From the NCBI GenBank assembly GCA_910574185.1, contig CAJSZQ010000003.1:165797-229796 (forward strand): DNA of 64,000 nucleotides. Direction: 5' to 3'. Both the position numbers and the translations under genes were made by a program. Positions 36,572 to 44,730 of this stretch are shown here, piece after piece. A model generated the notes under the pieces. That model had not been told where the DNA came from and did not search any database. It saw only the letters and a program-made list of their open reading frames with translations. Numbering within the stretch: the stretch's first letter is position 1; every line of letters starts with the position of its first letter. This stretch comes from Lachnospiraceae bacterium. GTDB taxonomy: Bacteria; Bacillota; Clostridia; Lachnospirales; Lachnospiraceae.

Positions 36572-37123
36572 ATGGCAGCCACAGCAAGACCTCTGAAGAA
36601 AAAGGAACGGGAACGCATCCTGGAGGTAGTTTTACATGCCCACAAACAGCAGTACACGCCAGAGCTTCTCTGTGAATTTCAGAAAATTATTGAAACCAAA
36701 TATTATTATTGGTGGCTGATGGATATGAAAAAGGAAGAATACGCCTTAGAACTTTTTACAGAAGATTTCCGCTGTTATCACAATGGACAGTTAGCAGCAA
36801 AAGATCCTCTGACTCAGGCAAAGCACGCTAAATGGAGCAATCTTCCCATGGTTACGTCCCATATGGGTCATCAACCACTTGTATGGCTTATCGATAGTCA
36901 CCATGCACGCGGTGTGTTCCAGTACGAAGACCATCATGTATATACAGAGGACGGCTATAATGTCGAGACACGCGTAATCTACTGTGACGATTTTGTAAAA
37001 GATACAGAGAACGTATGGCACATCAAAACGATGCGCATGTATCAATATCAGTCAAACGGTCAATACCGCGCTCCTCTTCCGCCAAAAGGATGGGAGCCCG
37101 ACGAATGGGAACCGTTACCATAA
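36572..37123 (+). CDS. baiI: BaiI-like SnoaL-fold protein
   Basis: A 183-residue SnoaL/NTF2-fold protein paired with BaiH as in C. scindens, where BaiI is a proposed isomerase or 7-beta-dehydratase. It keeps the BaiE catalytic geometry: Tyr and Asp five residues apart (in YYWWLMD) and a SHMGHQP motif equal to BaiE HQGHNP. The C-terminus is proline- and tryptophan-rich (PPKGWEPDEWEPLP). GGAGGTG (36559-36565) precedes the ATG at 36572, 23 bp after baiH. A strong terminator follows, so baiH-baiI form a closed unit. The reaction has not been proven for this family. Confidence 0.82.
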   Translation: MAATARPLKKKERERILEVVLHAHKQQYTPELLCEFQKIIETKYYYWWLMDMKKEEYALELFTEDFRCYHNGQLAAKDPLTQAKHAKWSNLPMVTSHMGHQPLVWLIDSHHARGVFQYEDHHVYTEDGYNVETRVIYCDDFVKDTENVWHIKTMRMYQYQSNGQYRAPLPPKGWEPDEWEPLP

Positions 37124-37129
37124 TTTTAC

Positions 37130-37166
37130 ACCGCAGATATCTCGCAGGATATCTGCGGTCTTTTTT
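37130..37166 (+). terminator. Terminator of baiH-baiI
   Basis: ACCGCAGATATC-TCGCAG-GATATCTGCGGT followed by CTTTTTT: perfect 12-bp stem with a T-run. Confidence 0.92.
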
Positions 37167-37176
37167 AATTAAAAAC

Positions 37177-37205
37177 TTACAATTCATTGATTTCACGCTT
37201 ATAAT
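37177..37205 (+). promoter_or_regulatory. Promoter of the AraC-type regulator
   Basis: TTACAA (37177-37182), 17-bp spacer, TATAAT (37200-37205), right after the baiHI terminator and 85 bp before the regulator start. The regulator can thus be made independently of the pathway genes. Confidence 0.7.
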
Positions 37206-37290
37206 ATGGTACTCTTTAACTATAACTTTACAATATGCCGAAGTGCCGGATTTCGACATTAAACACTGAAATTAAAGGAGTATCATCGAT

Positions 37291-38541
37291 TTGAAAAGAA
37301 AAATCCGTCCTTTGTGCGAGCTACCCAGAAACGGCGTTTTCTGTGGACCTGACAAATATCTTAAGCTTCAGAAACATACTGTCAGCAGCGAGATGTTTCC
37401 TGTCATGGAATTTGACAGTTATTTCATTCTCGTCAAAAAAGGACAAGGCAATTTTATTATTAATGGAGAAGAATTTTCAGTTCAGCCCGGTTGTGTATCA
37501 TGGATTCAGTGCTCACAGGTACTTACGATTTGTCCGGATTTCGGCAGTCAGCTTCACCTGTGGGTCTGCGCTTATGATTACCAACTCCTGAACTACTATA
37601 CATTCAACAGGATTTCTCCTTCAGCGGAAACGGAGATTGTTAACAGCCTTCCCGTCATTGGTCCTGAAGGTGCGGAAGTAGAACAGATCCTTCATCTGTT
37701 CGAGCAATACTACAAACTAAACAAAATAAACTCTTACGGTTCAACAGTAATCCGCAGCTCGTTTCTGCGGCAGATTGAATTACTTTATAACAGGTTTGCC
37801 AAAAGAATGAAGGACACCTATCAGTTTGATTCATTCCCATTAAGCCGGAAAGCAAGCCTTTATATTGCCACGCACAGCACAGCGCCTTTGACGATTTCAG
37901 ATGTTGCGGAGGCCGTATGCCCAGGTACAAGCGAATCTTCGCTGAATCATGCTATACTTATAGCTACCGGTCTTAATTTCAGCCAGTACTTAAACCGGAT
38001 GCGTTTAGCGCATGCTATGGCATACTTTTTATACGACAGTCTTTCATTTGACTATATATCGTCTATTTCTGGTTTTAATGAGGAAATTACATTCTTCCGC
38101 CGTTTTAAAACCATGACGGGCATGACGCCTCAGACCTATTTGAACCAGTCGCTCAGCAATGGAAAAGACGGGCGGATATACCGGGGAACCATTATGAGTG
38201 AAACCCTGATTTCCGCTGTCAGCTACCTGTATGAGAATATGTCGGAACCTATTGACTCCAAGATAATTACGCGGGATCTCTATACTTCAAAGAATATTCT
38301 GCGTATTCAGTTTAAAACCAGACTGAATTCGAGTTATAAGGAGATTTTGTCACTATTCCGGGTCCGTTATGCAGAGTCTCTGCTCACTACAACGAATCTT
38401 CCAATTATGGATATTGCCATCGAATCCGGCTTTGGCTCGGACCGCACTATGGCGCGGGTATTTTTCGGCATTAACGGCGTTTCACCAGGTGAATTCCGAA
38501 AACAGCGCCGTCTGGCCGAACAGCAGACAAAAGATGCATAA
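37291..38541 (+). CDS. AraC-family regulator with two HTH modules (BarA-like)
   Basis: A 416-residue transcription factor. A cupin-like N-terminal sensor (YFILVKKGQGNFIINGEEFSVQPG, about residues 45-75) is followed by two separate AraC-type HTH units: one around residues 190-290 (YLNRMRLAHAMAYFLYDS...FFRRFKTMTGMTPQTYL) and one around 305-405 (LFRVRYAESLLTTTNLPIMDIAIESGFGSD...FFGINGVSPGEFRK). Most AraC proteins have only one. It starts with TTG at 37291, ten bases after AAAGGAG. AraC/XylS genes called barA and barB neighbour the C. scindens bai operon, so control of this cluster is likely. The effector is presumably a bile acid but is not shown. Confidence 0.82.
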   Translation: MKRKIRPLCELPRNGVFCGPDKYLKLQKHTVSSEMFPVMEFDSYFILVKKGQGNFIINGEEFSVQPGCVSWIQCSQVLTICPDFGSQLHLWVCAYDYQLLNYYTFNRISPSAETEIVNSLPVIGPEGAEVEQILHLFEQYYKLNKINSYGSTVIRSSFLRQIELLYNRFAKRMKDTYQFDSFPLSRKASLYIATHSTAPLTISDVAEAVCPGTSESSLNHAILIATGLNFSQYLNRMRLAHAMAYFLYDSLSFDYISSISGFNEEITFFRRFKTMTGMTPQTYLNQSLSNGKDGRIYRGTIMSETLISAVSYLYENMSEPIDSKIITRDLYTSKNILRIQFKTRLNSSYKEILSLFRVRYAESLLTTTNLPIMDIAIESGFGSDRTMARVFFGINGVSPGEFRKQRRLAEQQTKDA

Positions 38542-38566
38542 TTTTAATATTACCTGAAGAAAGCAG

Positions 38567-39169
38567 ATGATAACCATGCAAAAAGAGACCTTAGTTAAAG
38601 CAGATATCACAGAAACCAGAAATCAAAATCGTACCGTATTTTCCGGCGCTCATGACTATTTTGCCAATAATGTCCTGCCTGAAAGCGTCCATGCGCACCT
38701 TAGGCATATTAAGACTCCCATGTCTTATACCAACAACCGAGACCAGACTTTTTTCCTGGTTCGGTCCGGCACAGGCTCGCTCAGCGTCAATGGTCTCGAT
38801 TATAAACTCCGGCAGAATACGCTGGTTAATTTAGGACCTTTTCACCGCTACCGTCTGCTTCCTTCCAAACGCGGAGAATTGGAAGTTGCGGAAGCCAGGA
38901 TGAACAGCGGTACCTATATGTATTTAATTGCAAATCCATATTTAAAGTATGAAAGTTTTGCTGTTCCATCTCAACCTCCCGTCGTTCATCTTAAGGGTCT
39001 GTCAGCTCAGATTGCTAACGATTCTATGAACGGCCTCTTATATGAAGCTAAGAACAAAACCGACGAAAGCATTCAGCTATGTTTTTGCTATATGATGAAT
39101 TTTGTAGGTATTATTACCGACCAAATGACAAAAGAATATTTTACTCCTAATGAAAAAGTATTAAAATGA
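38567..39169 (+). CDS. AraC-like sensor domain without HTH (BarB-like)
   Basis: A 200-residue protein that resembles the N-terminal cupin sensor of AraC regulators (TFFLVRSGTGSLSVNGLDYKLRQNTLVNLGPFHRYRLLPS) but ends before any helix-turn-helix. It begins 25 bp after the two-HTH regulator and is closed by a terminator, so both are one unit. It may bind the same inducer and modulate its partner by hetero-oligomerisation. The start is ATG 38567 or 38576; the ribosome site (GAAGAAAGC) is weak. It might instead be a truncated regulator. Confidence 0.7.
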   Translation: MITMQKETLVKADITETRNQNRTVFSGAHDYFANNVLPESVHAHLRHIKTPMSYTNNRDQTFFLVRSGTGSLSVNGLDYKLRQNTLVNLGPFHRYRLLPSKRGELEVAEARMNSGTYMYLIANPYLKYESFAVPSQPPVVHLKGLSAQIANDSMNGLLYEAKNKTDESIQLCFCYMMNFVGIITDQMTKEYFTPNEKVLK

Positions 39170-39194
39170 TAGTTTGTTCTACTCATTATTCTTG

Positions 39195-39240
39195 GAGAGC
39201 TTCTGTTAAAGATTTATTTTTAACAGAAGTTCTCTTTTTT
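39195..39240 (+). terminator. Terminator of the regulator unit
   Basis: GAGAGCTTCTGTTAAA pairs with TTTTAACAGAAGTTCTC and runs into TTTTTT. Confidence 0.9.
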
Positions 39241-39355
39241 GCAATTTTACCTATATTTTAATCTTGTTTTTTCCATATTTTTTATTTGTCCGTCATTTCG
39301 ACTATAGATTCTTACTTTTTGTCCATATATTTTGTATAAAAAATCAGTTATCCAT

Positions 39356-39447
39356 TTACCATACCTCAAAGAAAAATGTTAAAATATTACCATTCATTGA
39401 GTAACGTATCGGTGATGAACTTTCGTCGCAACGGGAATGCGTCGAAA
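39356..39447 (+). promoter_or_regulatory. Promoter and leader of baiA-baiB-baiG-baiF
   Basis: A TTACCA (39356-39361)-18 bp-TAAAAT (39380-39385) promoter is plausible. Downstream come the shared 11-mer AACGTATCGGT (39403-39413), GGTGATGAAC and an inverted repeat TTTCGTCGCA / TGCGTCGAAA (39421-39447) just ahead of the ribosome site. These are candidate operator or leader elements. Confidence 0.45.
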
Positions 39448-39493
39448 ACAAAAAAGACTCTTTAAAACTATTTACATGAAAGGAGATTCAACG

Positions 39494-40261
39494 ATGTTTG
39501 AAAACGAATTTAACGGAAAAGTTGCATTAGTTACAGGAGGCACTTCTGGAATTGGATATGCTACAGTAAAAATGTTCCTCGCAGCAGGCGCAAAGGTTTA
39601 TTTCTTAGGCAAAGAGGGCGAGGATGTTTCCGCGCAGCTTGAAGAATTAAAGTCTATTAACCCAGATTATGAGTTTAAGCACAAAGCAATTACGCTTACC
39701 GATTACAAGGCTGCGCAAGAGCTTTATGCCGAGATTGAAGAAGCATGGGGAAGACTTGATTTTCTCGTTAACAATGCCGGCGTTGACAGCAGCGTTCCGA
39801 TTCACAAGATGAAACAGTCTCAGTGGGATTATGTTATGGACACCAACATTAAGGGGACTTTCAACATGACCAAATATGCAATTAAGATGCTTAAGAAGAC
39901 CAAAGGCTGTATCGTAAACACCGCTTCTGTAGCAGGTATTTACGGGGCAGGCTGCGGCTGCCCATATCCGGTATCCAAGGGCGGCGTTATCGCATTTACA
40001 CAGTCTATGGCATGGGAGCAGGCATATGCGGGAATCCGTTGCAACGCAGTTGCTCCTGGCGTAGTTGATACTAAGCTTCTTGAGACCGTTCCTCCGTTTG
40101 CTAAGAAGAATCTTGCTGCAGGTATTCCGCTTCGCAAAATCGGCGCTCCTGAGGAGATTGCCAGCGCCATCCTTTTCCTGTGCTCTAGCGCTGCTTCTTA
40201 CATCACAGGCGTTACCCTGCCGGTAGACGGCGGATACAGACCGGCTAACGTAGCAGGCTAA
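39494..40261 (+). CDS. baiA: Short-chain dehydrogenase, BaiA-type hydroxysteroid dehydrogenase
   Basis: A 255-residue classical SDR. The NAD(P) motif TGGTSGIG is at residues 14-21, NNAG at 93-96, and the catalytic residues are Ser145, Tyr158 and Lys162 (YPVSK). The C-terminus VDGGYRP recalls BaiA2 (VDGAYRP), the 3-alpha-hydroxysteroid dehydrogenase that opens the pathway on CoA-activated bile acids. Overall similarity to remembered BaiA is only moderate, so another hydroxysteroid position (7-beta, 12-alpha) is possible. AGGAGA precedes the ATG at 39494; the frame upstream to 39437 lacks a ribosome site. It is the first gene of the baiABGF unit. Confidence 0.7.
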   Translation: MFENEFNGKVALVTGGTSGIGYATVKMFLAAGAKVYFLGKEGEDVSAQLEELKSINPDYEFKHKAITLTDYKAAQELYAEIEEAWGRLDFLVNNAGVDSSVPIHKMKQSQWDYVMDTNIKGTFNMTKYAIKMLKKTKGCIVNTASVAGIYGAGCGCPYPVSKGGVIAFTQSMAWEQAYAGIRCNAVAPGVVDTKLLETVPPFAKKNLAAGIPLRKIGAPEEIASAILFLCSSAASYITGVTLPVDGGYRPANVAG

Positions 40262-40274
40262 TCCATTATAGTAT

Positions 40275-40297
40275 CTTAACGGACTTAGTCCGTTAAG
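40275..40297 (+). terminator. Weak hairpin between baiA and baiB
   Basis: CTTAACGGAC-TTA-GTCCGTTAAG, 10-bp perfect stem, followed by TATATTTTG. It may reduce read-through from baiA or be an mRNA processing site. Confidence 0.5.
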
Positions 40298-40367
40298 TAT
40301 ATTTTGAACATTATCAGCAGTTCAATAAGTGTACATTTTAGAAAAATGCTCCGAATCTGGGAGAGAA

Positions 40368-41933
40368 ATGAGAGGGCTAGAAGCCGTGTGTACGTCGCAC
40401 TTTAATATTTTCAATCATGGTGAGAACAGTTTTTTTACCCCTGGGACTCAGCTTGCTAATATCGCAAAAATCAAGCCCGATGCTCCCGCGATTGTATATA
40501 TTCCATCAAAAGATAAAGAAACCATCATGACCTGGCGAGCCCTCGAGGCGCTCTCCAATCGCATTGCATGGTATCTTCTGGAGCAGGGAATCAAATCTGG
40601 AAAGAGTGTCATTGTCGCCCTTCCCAATATTCCTACCCATATCGCTCTTGCATTTGGCATCTGGAAAGCGGGCGGCTGTTATGTTCCCATATCCGACAGG
40701 GTTCCCAGACAGAATCTATTGGAGATATGCGAATGTGTCTCCCCTTCCCTTGTGGTCACCAACCGCTGGAAGCCTCAGAATTATAATTCTTTAAGCTCCT
40801 CTGAGCTGAAAGAACTATGTGAGGATTATCCTGAGGAGATGCCCCCTGATGTCCTTGCAGTTCCCAATCTTGCGAACTGCACCGGAGGTACAACGGGAAA
40901 AACCAAAGTTGTCCAGCAGAATATGCCTGCCGGGGAAAGCGACGAAGGACTTCAGACATGGTTCACTCTCTCCGGTATGCGATTTGAGATGCGGCAGCTA
41001 CTTGCCGGCCCGCTTTTTCACGGTGCGCCGCATTCGGTAACTTTTAACGGGCTTTACTGCGGTAATACTCTTTATATGCCCTCGTGTCTCGACGCAAGGA
41101 CTATTGTGGCATTGATTAAACAATATCAGATTGAATATGTTCAATTGGTGCCGACGCTAATGCAGCGCATTATGAAGTTGCCAGACTTCCACCCGGAGGA
41201 TTTGGCCAGCTTAGAAGTTCTTTGCCATACGGGAGGCGTCTGCTCCGCAGACCTTAAGAGAGAATGGTTCCGAATCCTTTCACCGGAAAAGATATATGAA
41301 ATCTATTCCATGACTGAATGTGTGGGAATCACTTATATACGCGGCGATGAATGGCTTACTCACGAAGGCAGCATCGGCAGAATGCCCTGCGGCAGTATTT
41401 CGATTCGCGACGAAGACGGCCGAGAGCTTCCTCCCGGAGAAATCGGCAACATTTATATGTCCTGGCACGGCAATGCGCCCAGGATTGAATACATCAATTT
41501 CACCCCGCTTGAAAGCGATGAAAATGGTTTTAAGAGCGTAGGTGATATTGGATACATAGACGAGGAAGACTATCTGTATTTTATAGACAGACGCAGCGAT
41601 ATGATTGTTACCGGCGGCGAGAACGTATTTGCCGCAGAAATCGAAACTGTGCTGAAAAAGTCTAAAAAGGTAGTAGATGCAGTTGTTGTCGGACTGCCCG
41701 ACAAAGAATGGGGACATCGTATCCACGCTTTTATCGAAGCAAACGAACCCATCAGTGAAAAAAGCCTTATCAAACTGGCTCTCAATTACCTGCCGCCTTA
41801 TAAAATACCTAAATCCTTCGAATTTGTGGACCGGATTCCTCAGAGTAATAATGGTAAGATAGTCCGCAGTAAACTCGTAGAGCAATACTTAACTAACAGT
41901 TCTTATCTGAAAGGAGAAAAAAATGGAGAGTAA
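40368..41933 (+). CDS. baiB: BaiB, bile acid--CoA ligase
   Basis: A 521-residue ANL-superfamily ligase that activates the bile acid carboxylate to a CoA thioester. Motifs: ATP P-loop CTGGTTGKTK, aromatic/adenine site EIYSMTEC, SDRRSD-type loop (IDRRSDMIVTGGENVFAAE) and the C-terminal catalytic lysine in NGKIVRSK. Long runs match remembered C. scindens BaiB (GPLFHGAPHS, LCHTGGVCS, IYEIYSMTEC). The frame opens at 40329, but GGGAGAG precedes the ATG at 40368, giving the usual length. Its last 11 bp overlap the baiG start, so translation is coupled. Confidence 0.92.
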   Translation: MRGLEAVCTSHFNIFNHGENSFFTPGTQLANIAKIKPDAPAIVYIPSKDKETIMTWRALEALSNRIAWYLLEQGIKSGKSVIVALPNIPTHIALAFGIWKAGGCYVPISDRVPRQNLLEICECVSPSLVVTNRWKPQNYNSLSSSELKELCEDYPEEMPPDVLAVPNLANCTGGTTGKTKVVQQNMPAGESDEGLQTWFTLSGMRFEMRQLLAGPLFHGAPHSVTFNGLYCGNTLYMPSCLDARTIVALIKQYQIEYVQLVPTLMQRIMKLPDFHPEDLASLEVLCHTGGVCSADLKREWFRILSPEKIYEIYSMTECVGITYIRGDEWLTHEGSIGRMPCGSISIRDEDGRELPPGEIGNIYMSWHGNAPRIEYINFTPLESDENGFKSVGDIGYIDEEDYLYFIDRRSDMIVTGGENVFAAEIETVLKKSKKVVDAVVVGLPDKEWGHRIHAFIEANEPISEKSLIKLALNYLPPYKIPKSFEFVDRIPQSNNGKIVRSKLVEQYLTNSSYLKGEKNGE

Positions 41934-43203
41934 AAAATTTAAAGGCTGGGGCGTCCTTGTTGCAGCCTGCATCCTGTCATTTATACCGACCGGAATTATG
42001 GGCAATTGTTTTTCACTGTACATGGCTCCCGTTTGTGAAGACTTAGGATTCAGCGTTACAAGCTGGTCACTGGTTAATCTGATTGCATCCTTTGCCAGCG
42101 CAATCGGCGCTATGGTAATCGCCGGATTATATCAGAAGAAGAATATGAAGATTATGATGGTAATCGTTACCGTCGGCTCATGCGCATGCTGGGCAGTCGC
42201 TACATTCTGTACCGCGATTTGGCAGTTTTACCTGATATTTGCTCTGTCAAATATCTTCCAGGCAGGTCTTACGCAGCTTCCGATTTCTATGCTTGTTACC
42301 GCATGGTTTGAAGATAAGCGTGCAACGATGATGTCCATTGCTTATGCCAGCGGCGGACTTGGCGGCGCCGTATGGTCGCCGGTTATTTCCAAATTCATCG
42401 CTTCCAGCGGTACTGGCTGGAAAACAGCTATGCTGTTCTCCGCAGCAGTTGTAGGCGTAGTAACGGTCGTTACCGCACTTGTTCTGGTTAAACGTTCTCC
42501 GGCAGAATATGGTACAGAGCCATATCGTACCGGCAGCAAGGATGATTCCGCAGCAGCCAAAGCACAGGCACAGTCCAATGCATGGATCGGCGTATCCAAG
42601 AAGGTTGCTACCAAGTCCAGCGCATGGTTCTGCGTACTTGGCGTTGTTCTCTGCGTTGGTATCCTGTCTGCAGGCGTTACCACACATGTTCCTAACTTCG
42701 TTACATCCATCGCACAGGACGGCGGAAAGCTTCAGGGTACTGTACTTTCTGTTTACTCCATCGTTTCCATCTTCGGTATGGTAGGCGGCGGCGCTCTGAT
42801 GGATAAAATGGGAATCCGCAAGACCGTTCTTGTTGCGGCCGTACTGGTAATTATCGGACTGGCAAGCCTTTACGCTTATTCTATAACCGGTAATACGACG
42901 CTTGTTTTTGGATATTCTGTATTCTTTGCTATTGCGATGTTCCTTCCAAAGGTACTTCCCGCCGTATTGATGTCTACGGTATTCGGTACCAAAGATTATG
43001 CGGGCATTTACGCATTTGCTAACCTGTTCTTCCTGATTGGCGCGGCATTCGGTTCCGTACTGACCTCTATCATTCAGGGTATCGCAGGTTACGGTATTAC
43101 CTGGATTTTCTACATGGTTGTAGCAATCCTCCTGTTCCTGTCCGTTTCCGGTGCAATCAGCGGAGGAGCAAAATTGCAGGATAAGTATCCACAGGGCGAC
43201 TAA
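41923..43203 (+). CDS. baiG: BaiG, bile acid MFS transporter
   Basis: A 426-residue major-facilitator importer with about 12 membrane segments, proton-driven uptake of unconjugated bile acids in C. scindens. Near-identical blocks to remembered BaiG include GWGVLVAACILSFIPTGIMG, MLVTAWFEDKRATMMSIAYA, HVPNFVTSIAQDGGKLQGT and VFGTKDYAGIYA. The C-terminus SGAISGGAKLQDKYP also matches. AAAGGAG precedes the ATG at 41923, inside the end of baiB. It acts in the cytoplasmic membrane; the strength of the match makes a bile acid or close steroid the likely substrate. Confidence 0.93.
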   Translation: MESKKFKGWGVLVAACILSFIPTGIMGNCFSLYMAPVCEDLGFSVTSWSLVNLIASFASAIGAMVIAGLYQKKNMKIMMVIVTVGSCACWAVATFCTAIWQFYLIFALSNIFQAGLTQLPISMLVTAWFEDKRATMMSIAYASGGLGGAVWSPVISKFIASSGTGWKTAMLFSAAVVGVVTVVTALVLVKRSPAEYGTEPYRTGSKDDSAAAKAQAQSNAWIGVSKKVATKSSAWFCVLGVVLCVGILSAGVTTHVPNFVTSIAQDGGKLQGTVLSVYSIVSIFGMVGGGALMDKMGIRKTVLVAAVLVIIGLASLYAYSITGNTTLVFGYSVFFAIAMFLPKVLPAVLMSTVFGTKDYAGIYAFANLFFLIGAAFGSVLTSIIQGIAGYGITWIFYMVVAILLFLSVSGAISGGAKLQDKYPQGD

Positions 43204-43272
43204 AAACGGTATCATCCGACACATAACACATGTATATATTAATCGACTAATATATAAGAAAGGAATTCTATT

Positions 43273-44634
43273 ATGAAAGAAATTAACAACAAATTAACTC
43301 AGAAATTCAATGAATATCCTGATTTTGGCGTTCTTCAGGGCGTAAAAGTATTTATTTCAGGCACTAACATTGCCGGACCGTTCGCAGGTTCTCTTATGGC
43401 TGAGATGGGCGCTAAGGTTCTTCAGGCTGAGGCTCCTACCATCGCATGTCAGACCCGCGGTACTCTCTCATGGTCTCAGAATCACCGTAATGAATTCTCC
43501 ATTACGATTAATACTGCAAAACCTTCCGGAAGGAAGATTTTCTACAAGTGTATTGAATGGGCAGATATCTGGATTGAAGCAGGAAGACCTGGCTCATATA
43601 AAAAACGCGGCATTACGGACGAGTCATGCTGGGAGCACAACAAGGCTCTTTCTATCGTACATGTATCTGGTTACGGTCAGTTCGGTCCTTCCAAGGATAA
43701 GCCATCCTACGACGTATCCGGTCAGGCAATGGGCGGCTATATGTACTTGAACGGCGAATCACCAAAATCCAGTCCTCTGAAGGTTAATCCATACCTGTCA
43801 GACTATGTTACTGCATATAATGCCTGCATGGTTGCCCTTTCCGGTTATATCCACGCTCTGCGTACCGGCGAAGGCGATTCCTGCGACGTTGCACAGTATG
43901 ATACCATGTTCCGTCTGCTTGACAACTATCCGGCAAGATGGTACAACAACGGTTATCCAAAACAGGGCGAGCCGGTTCCATACCGTACCGGTAACAAGAG
44001 CGATATGGCAGCTTGTTTCTCATTCTATGACACAAAAGACGGCGGCTCTATGTTTGTTGCTATCACCGGCCAGGGACCTGTTACCCGCGGATATCCGATT
44101 ATCGGTATGGGCAAGCCGGGCGCTCCGGATTCTGACATTCCGAAGGACTGCACCGGATTACCGCTCTACGATCCACGCGGACAGAAAGCTGAAAAGCTGT
44201 GTGAAGAATTCTGTGCTTCTCATACCTGTGACGAGCTGGAGGAAATCTTCGGCAAAGCCGGCGTTCCTTGCCAGAGAGCTTATGGTCCTGCTGACATTGA
44301 GAAAGATCCACAGTTCGAGGCCCGCGAGAATCTGGTTGAGTGGGAAGACCAGTGCTTCGGTAAGATGAAAGGTATCGGTGTAACCAATATCTTTAAGAAA
44401 AATCCTTCTCAGATTGTTGCTGCCGCTCCTTGCTTTGGCGAGCATAACCGCGAAGTACTGCAGAGCTTCGGCTACACAGAAGAAGAGATTGATAAGTTAT
44501 ACAAGAGCAAAGATCTTGTTACATGGACTCCTGCTGATACAGCAAAAAAGAAACTCTACGTTGAATGGGGATTCTTCTGGGATCCTGAGAGACAGTGCAA
44601 ACGCATCGGTCTTGATTATACGCCAAAGAAATAA
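43273..44634 (+). CDS. baiF: BaiF-type class III CoA-transferase
   Basis: A 453-residue class III (CaiB/BaiF) CoA-transferase that moves CoA from a dehydroxylated bile acyl-CoA to an incoming bile acid, saving ATP. Features: ISGTNIAGPFAGSLMAEMGA, SGYGQFGP and GDSCDVAQYD near the site of the CoA-accepting aspartate. It is more divergent from remembered BaiF than BaiB, BaiE and BaiG are, and carries a C-terminal extension of about 30 residues (VEWGFFWDPERQCKRIGLDY). CaiB (carnitine) is the nearest alternative by fold, but no carnitine gene is nearby. The ATG at 43273 follows AAAGGAATT. Confidence 0.82.
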   Translation: MKEINNKLTQKFNEYPDFGVLQGVKVFISGTNIAGPFAGSLMAEMGAKVLQAEAPTIACQTRGTLSWSQNHRNEFSITINTAKPSGRKIFYKCIEWADIWIEAGRPGSYKKRGITDESCWEHNKALSIVHVSGYGQFGPSKDKPSYDVSGQAMGGYMYLNGESPKSSPLKVNPYLSDYVTAYNACMVALSGYIHALRTGEGDSCDVAQYDTMFRLLDNYPARWYNNGYPKQGEPVPYRTGNKSDMAACFSFYDTKDGGSMFVAITGQGPVTRGYPIIGMGKPGAPDSDIPKDCTGLPLYDPRGQKAEKLCEEFCASHTCDELEEIFGKAGVPCQRAYGPADIEKDPQFEARENLVEWEDQCFGKMKGIGVTNIFKKNPSQIVAAAPCFGEHNREVLQSFGYTEEEIDKLYKSKDLVTWTPADTAKKKLYVEWGFFWDPERQCKRIGLDYTPKK

Positions 44635-44662
44635 TTATATTGCCCCTAGATTTAACAAAGTA

Positions 44663-44700
44663 TGTACCGGCATCGCCTTCTTATAGGCGATGCCGGTACA
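44663..44700 (+). terminator. Perfect hairpin between baiF and the third SnoaL gene
   Basis: TGTACCGGCATCGCC-8-nt loop-GGCGATGCCGGTACA, a perfect 15-bp stem, with no T-run after it. It lies 28 bp after baiF and 31 bp before the next ATG. An mRNA processing, stabilising or attenuating element fits better than a full terminator. Confidence 0.65.
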
Positions 44701-44730
44701 TATCTAAACAGAATAGGAAAGGTGAGACAG

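Noticed and set aside
42247..43224. 325-codon minus-strand open frame across baiG
   Set aside because: Shadow of the transporter gene; Cys/Asn/Gly-rich translation without any recognisable motif.
40368..44634. Carnitine/crotonobetaine operon (CaiB, CaiC-like)
   Set aside because: The CoA-transferase and ligase folds fit, but BaiE, BaiCD, BaiH and BaiG neighbours and the close match to BaiB point to bile acids; no CaiA, CaiD or carnitine antiporter is present.
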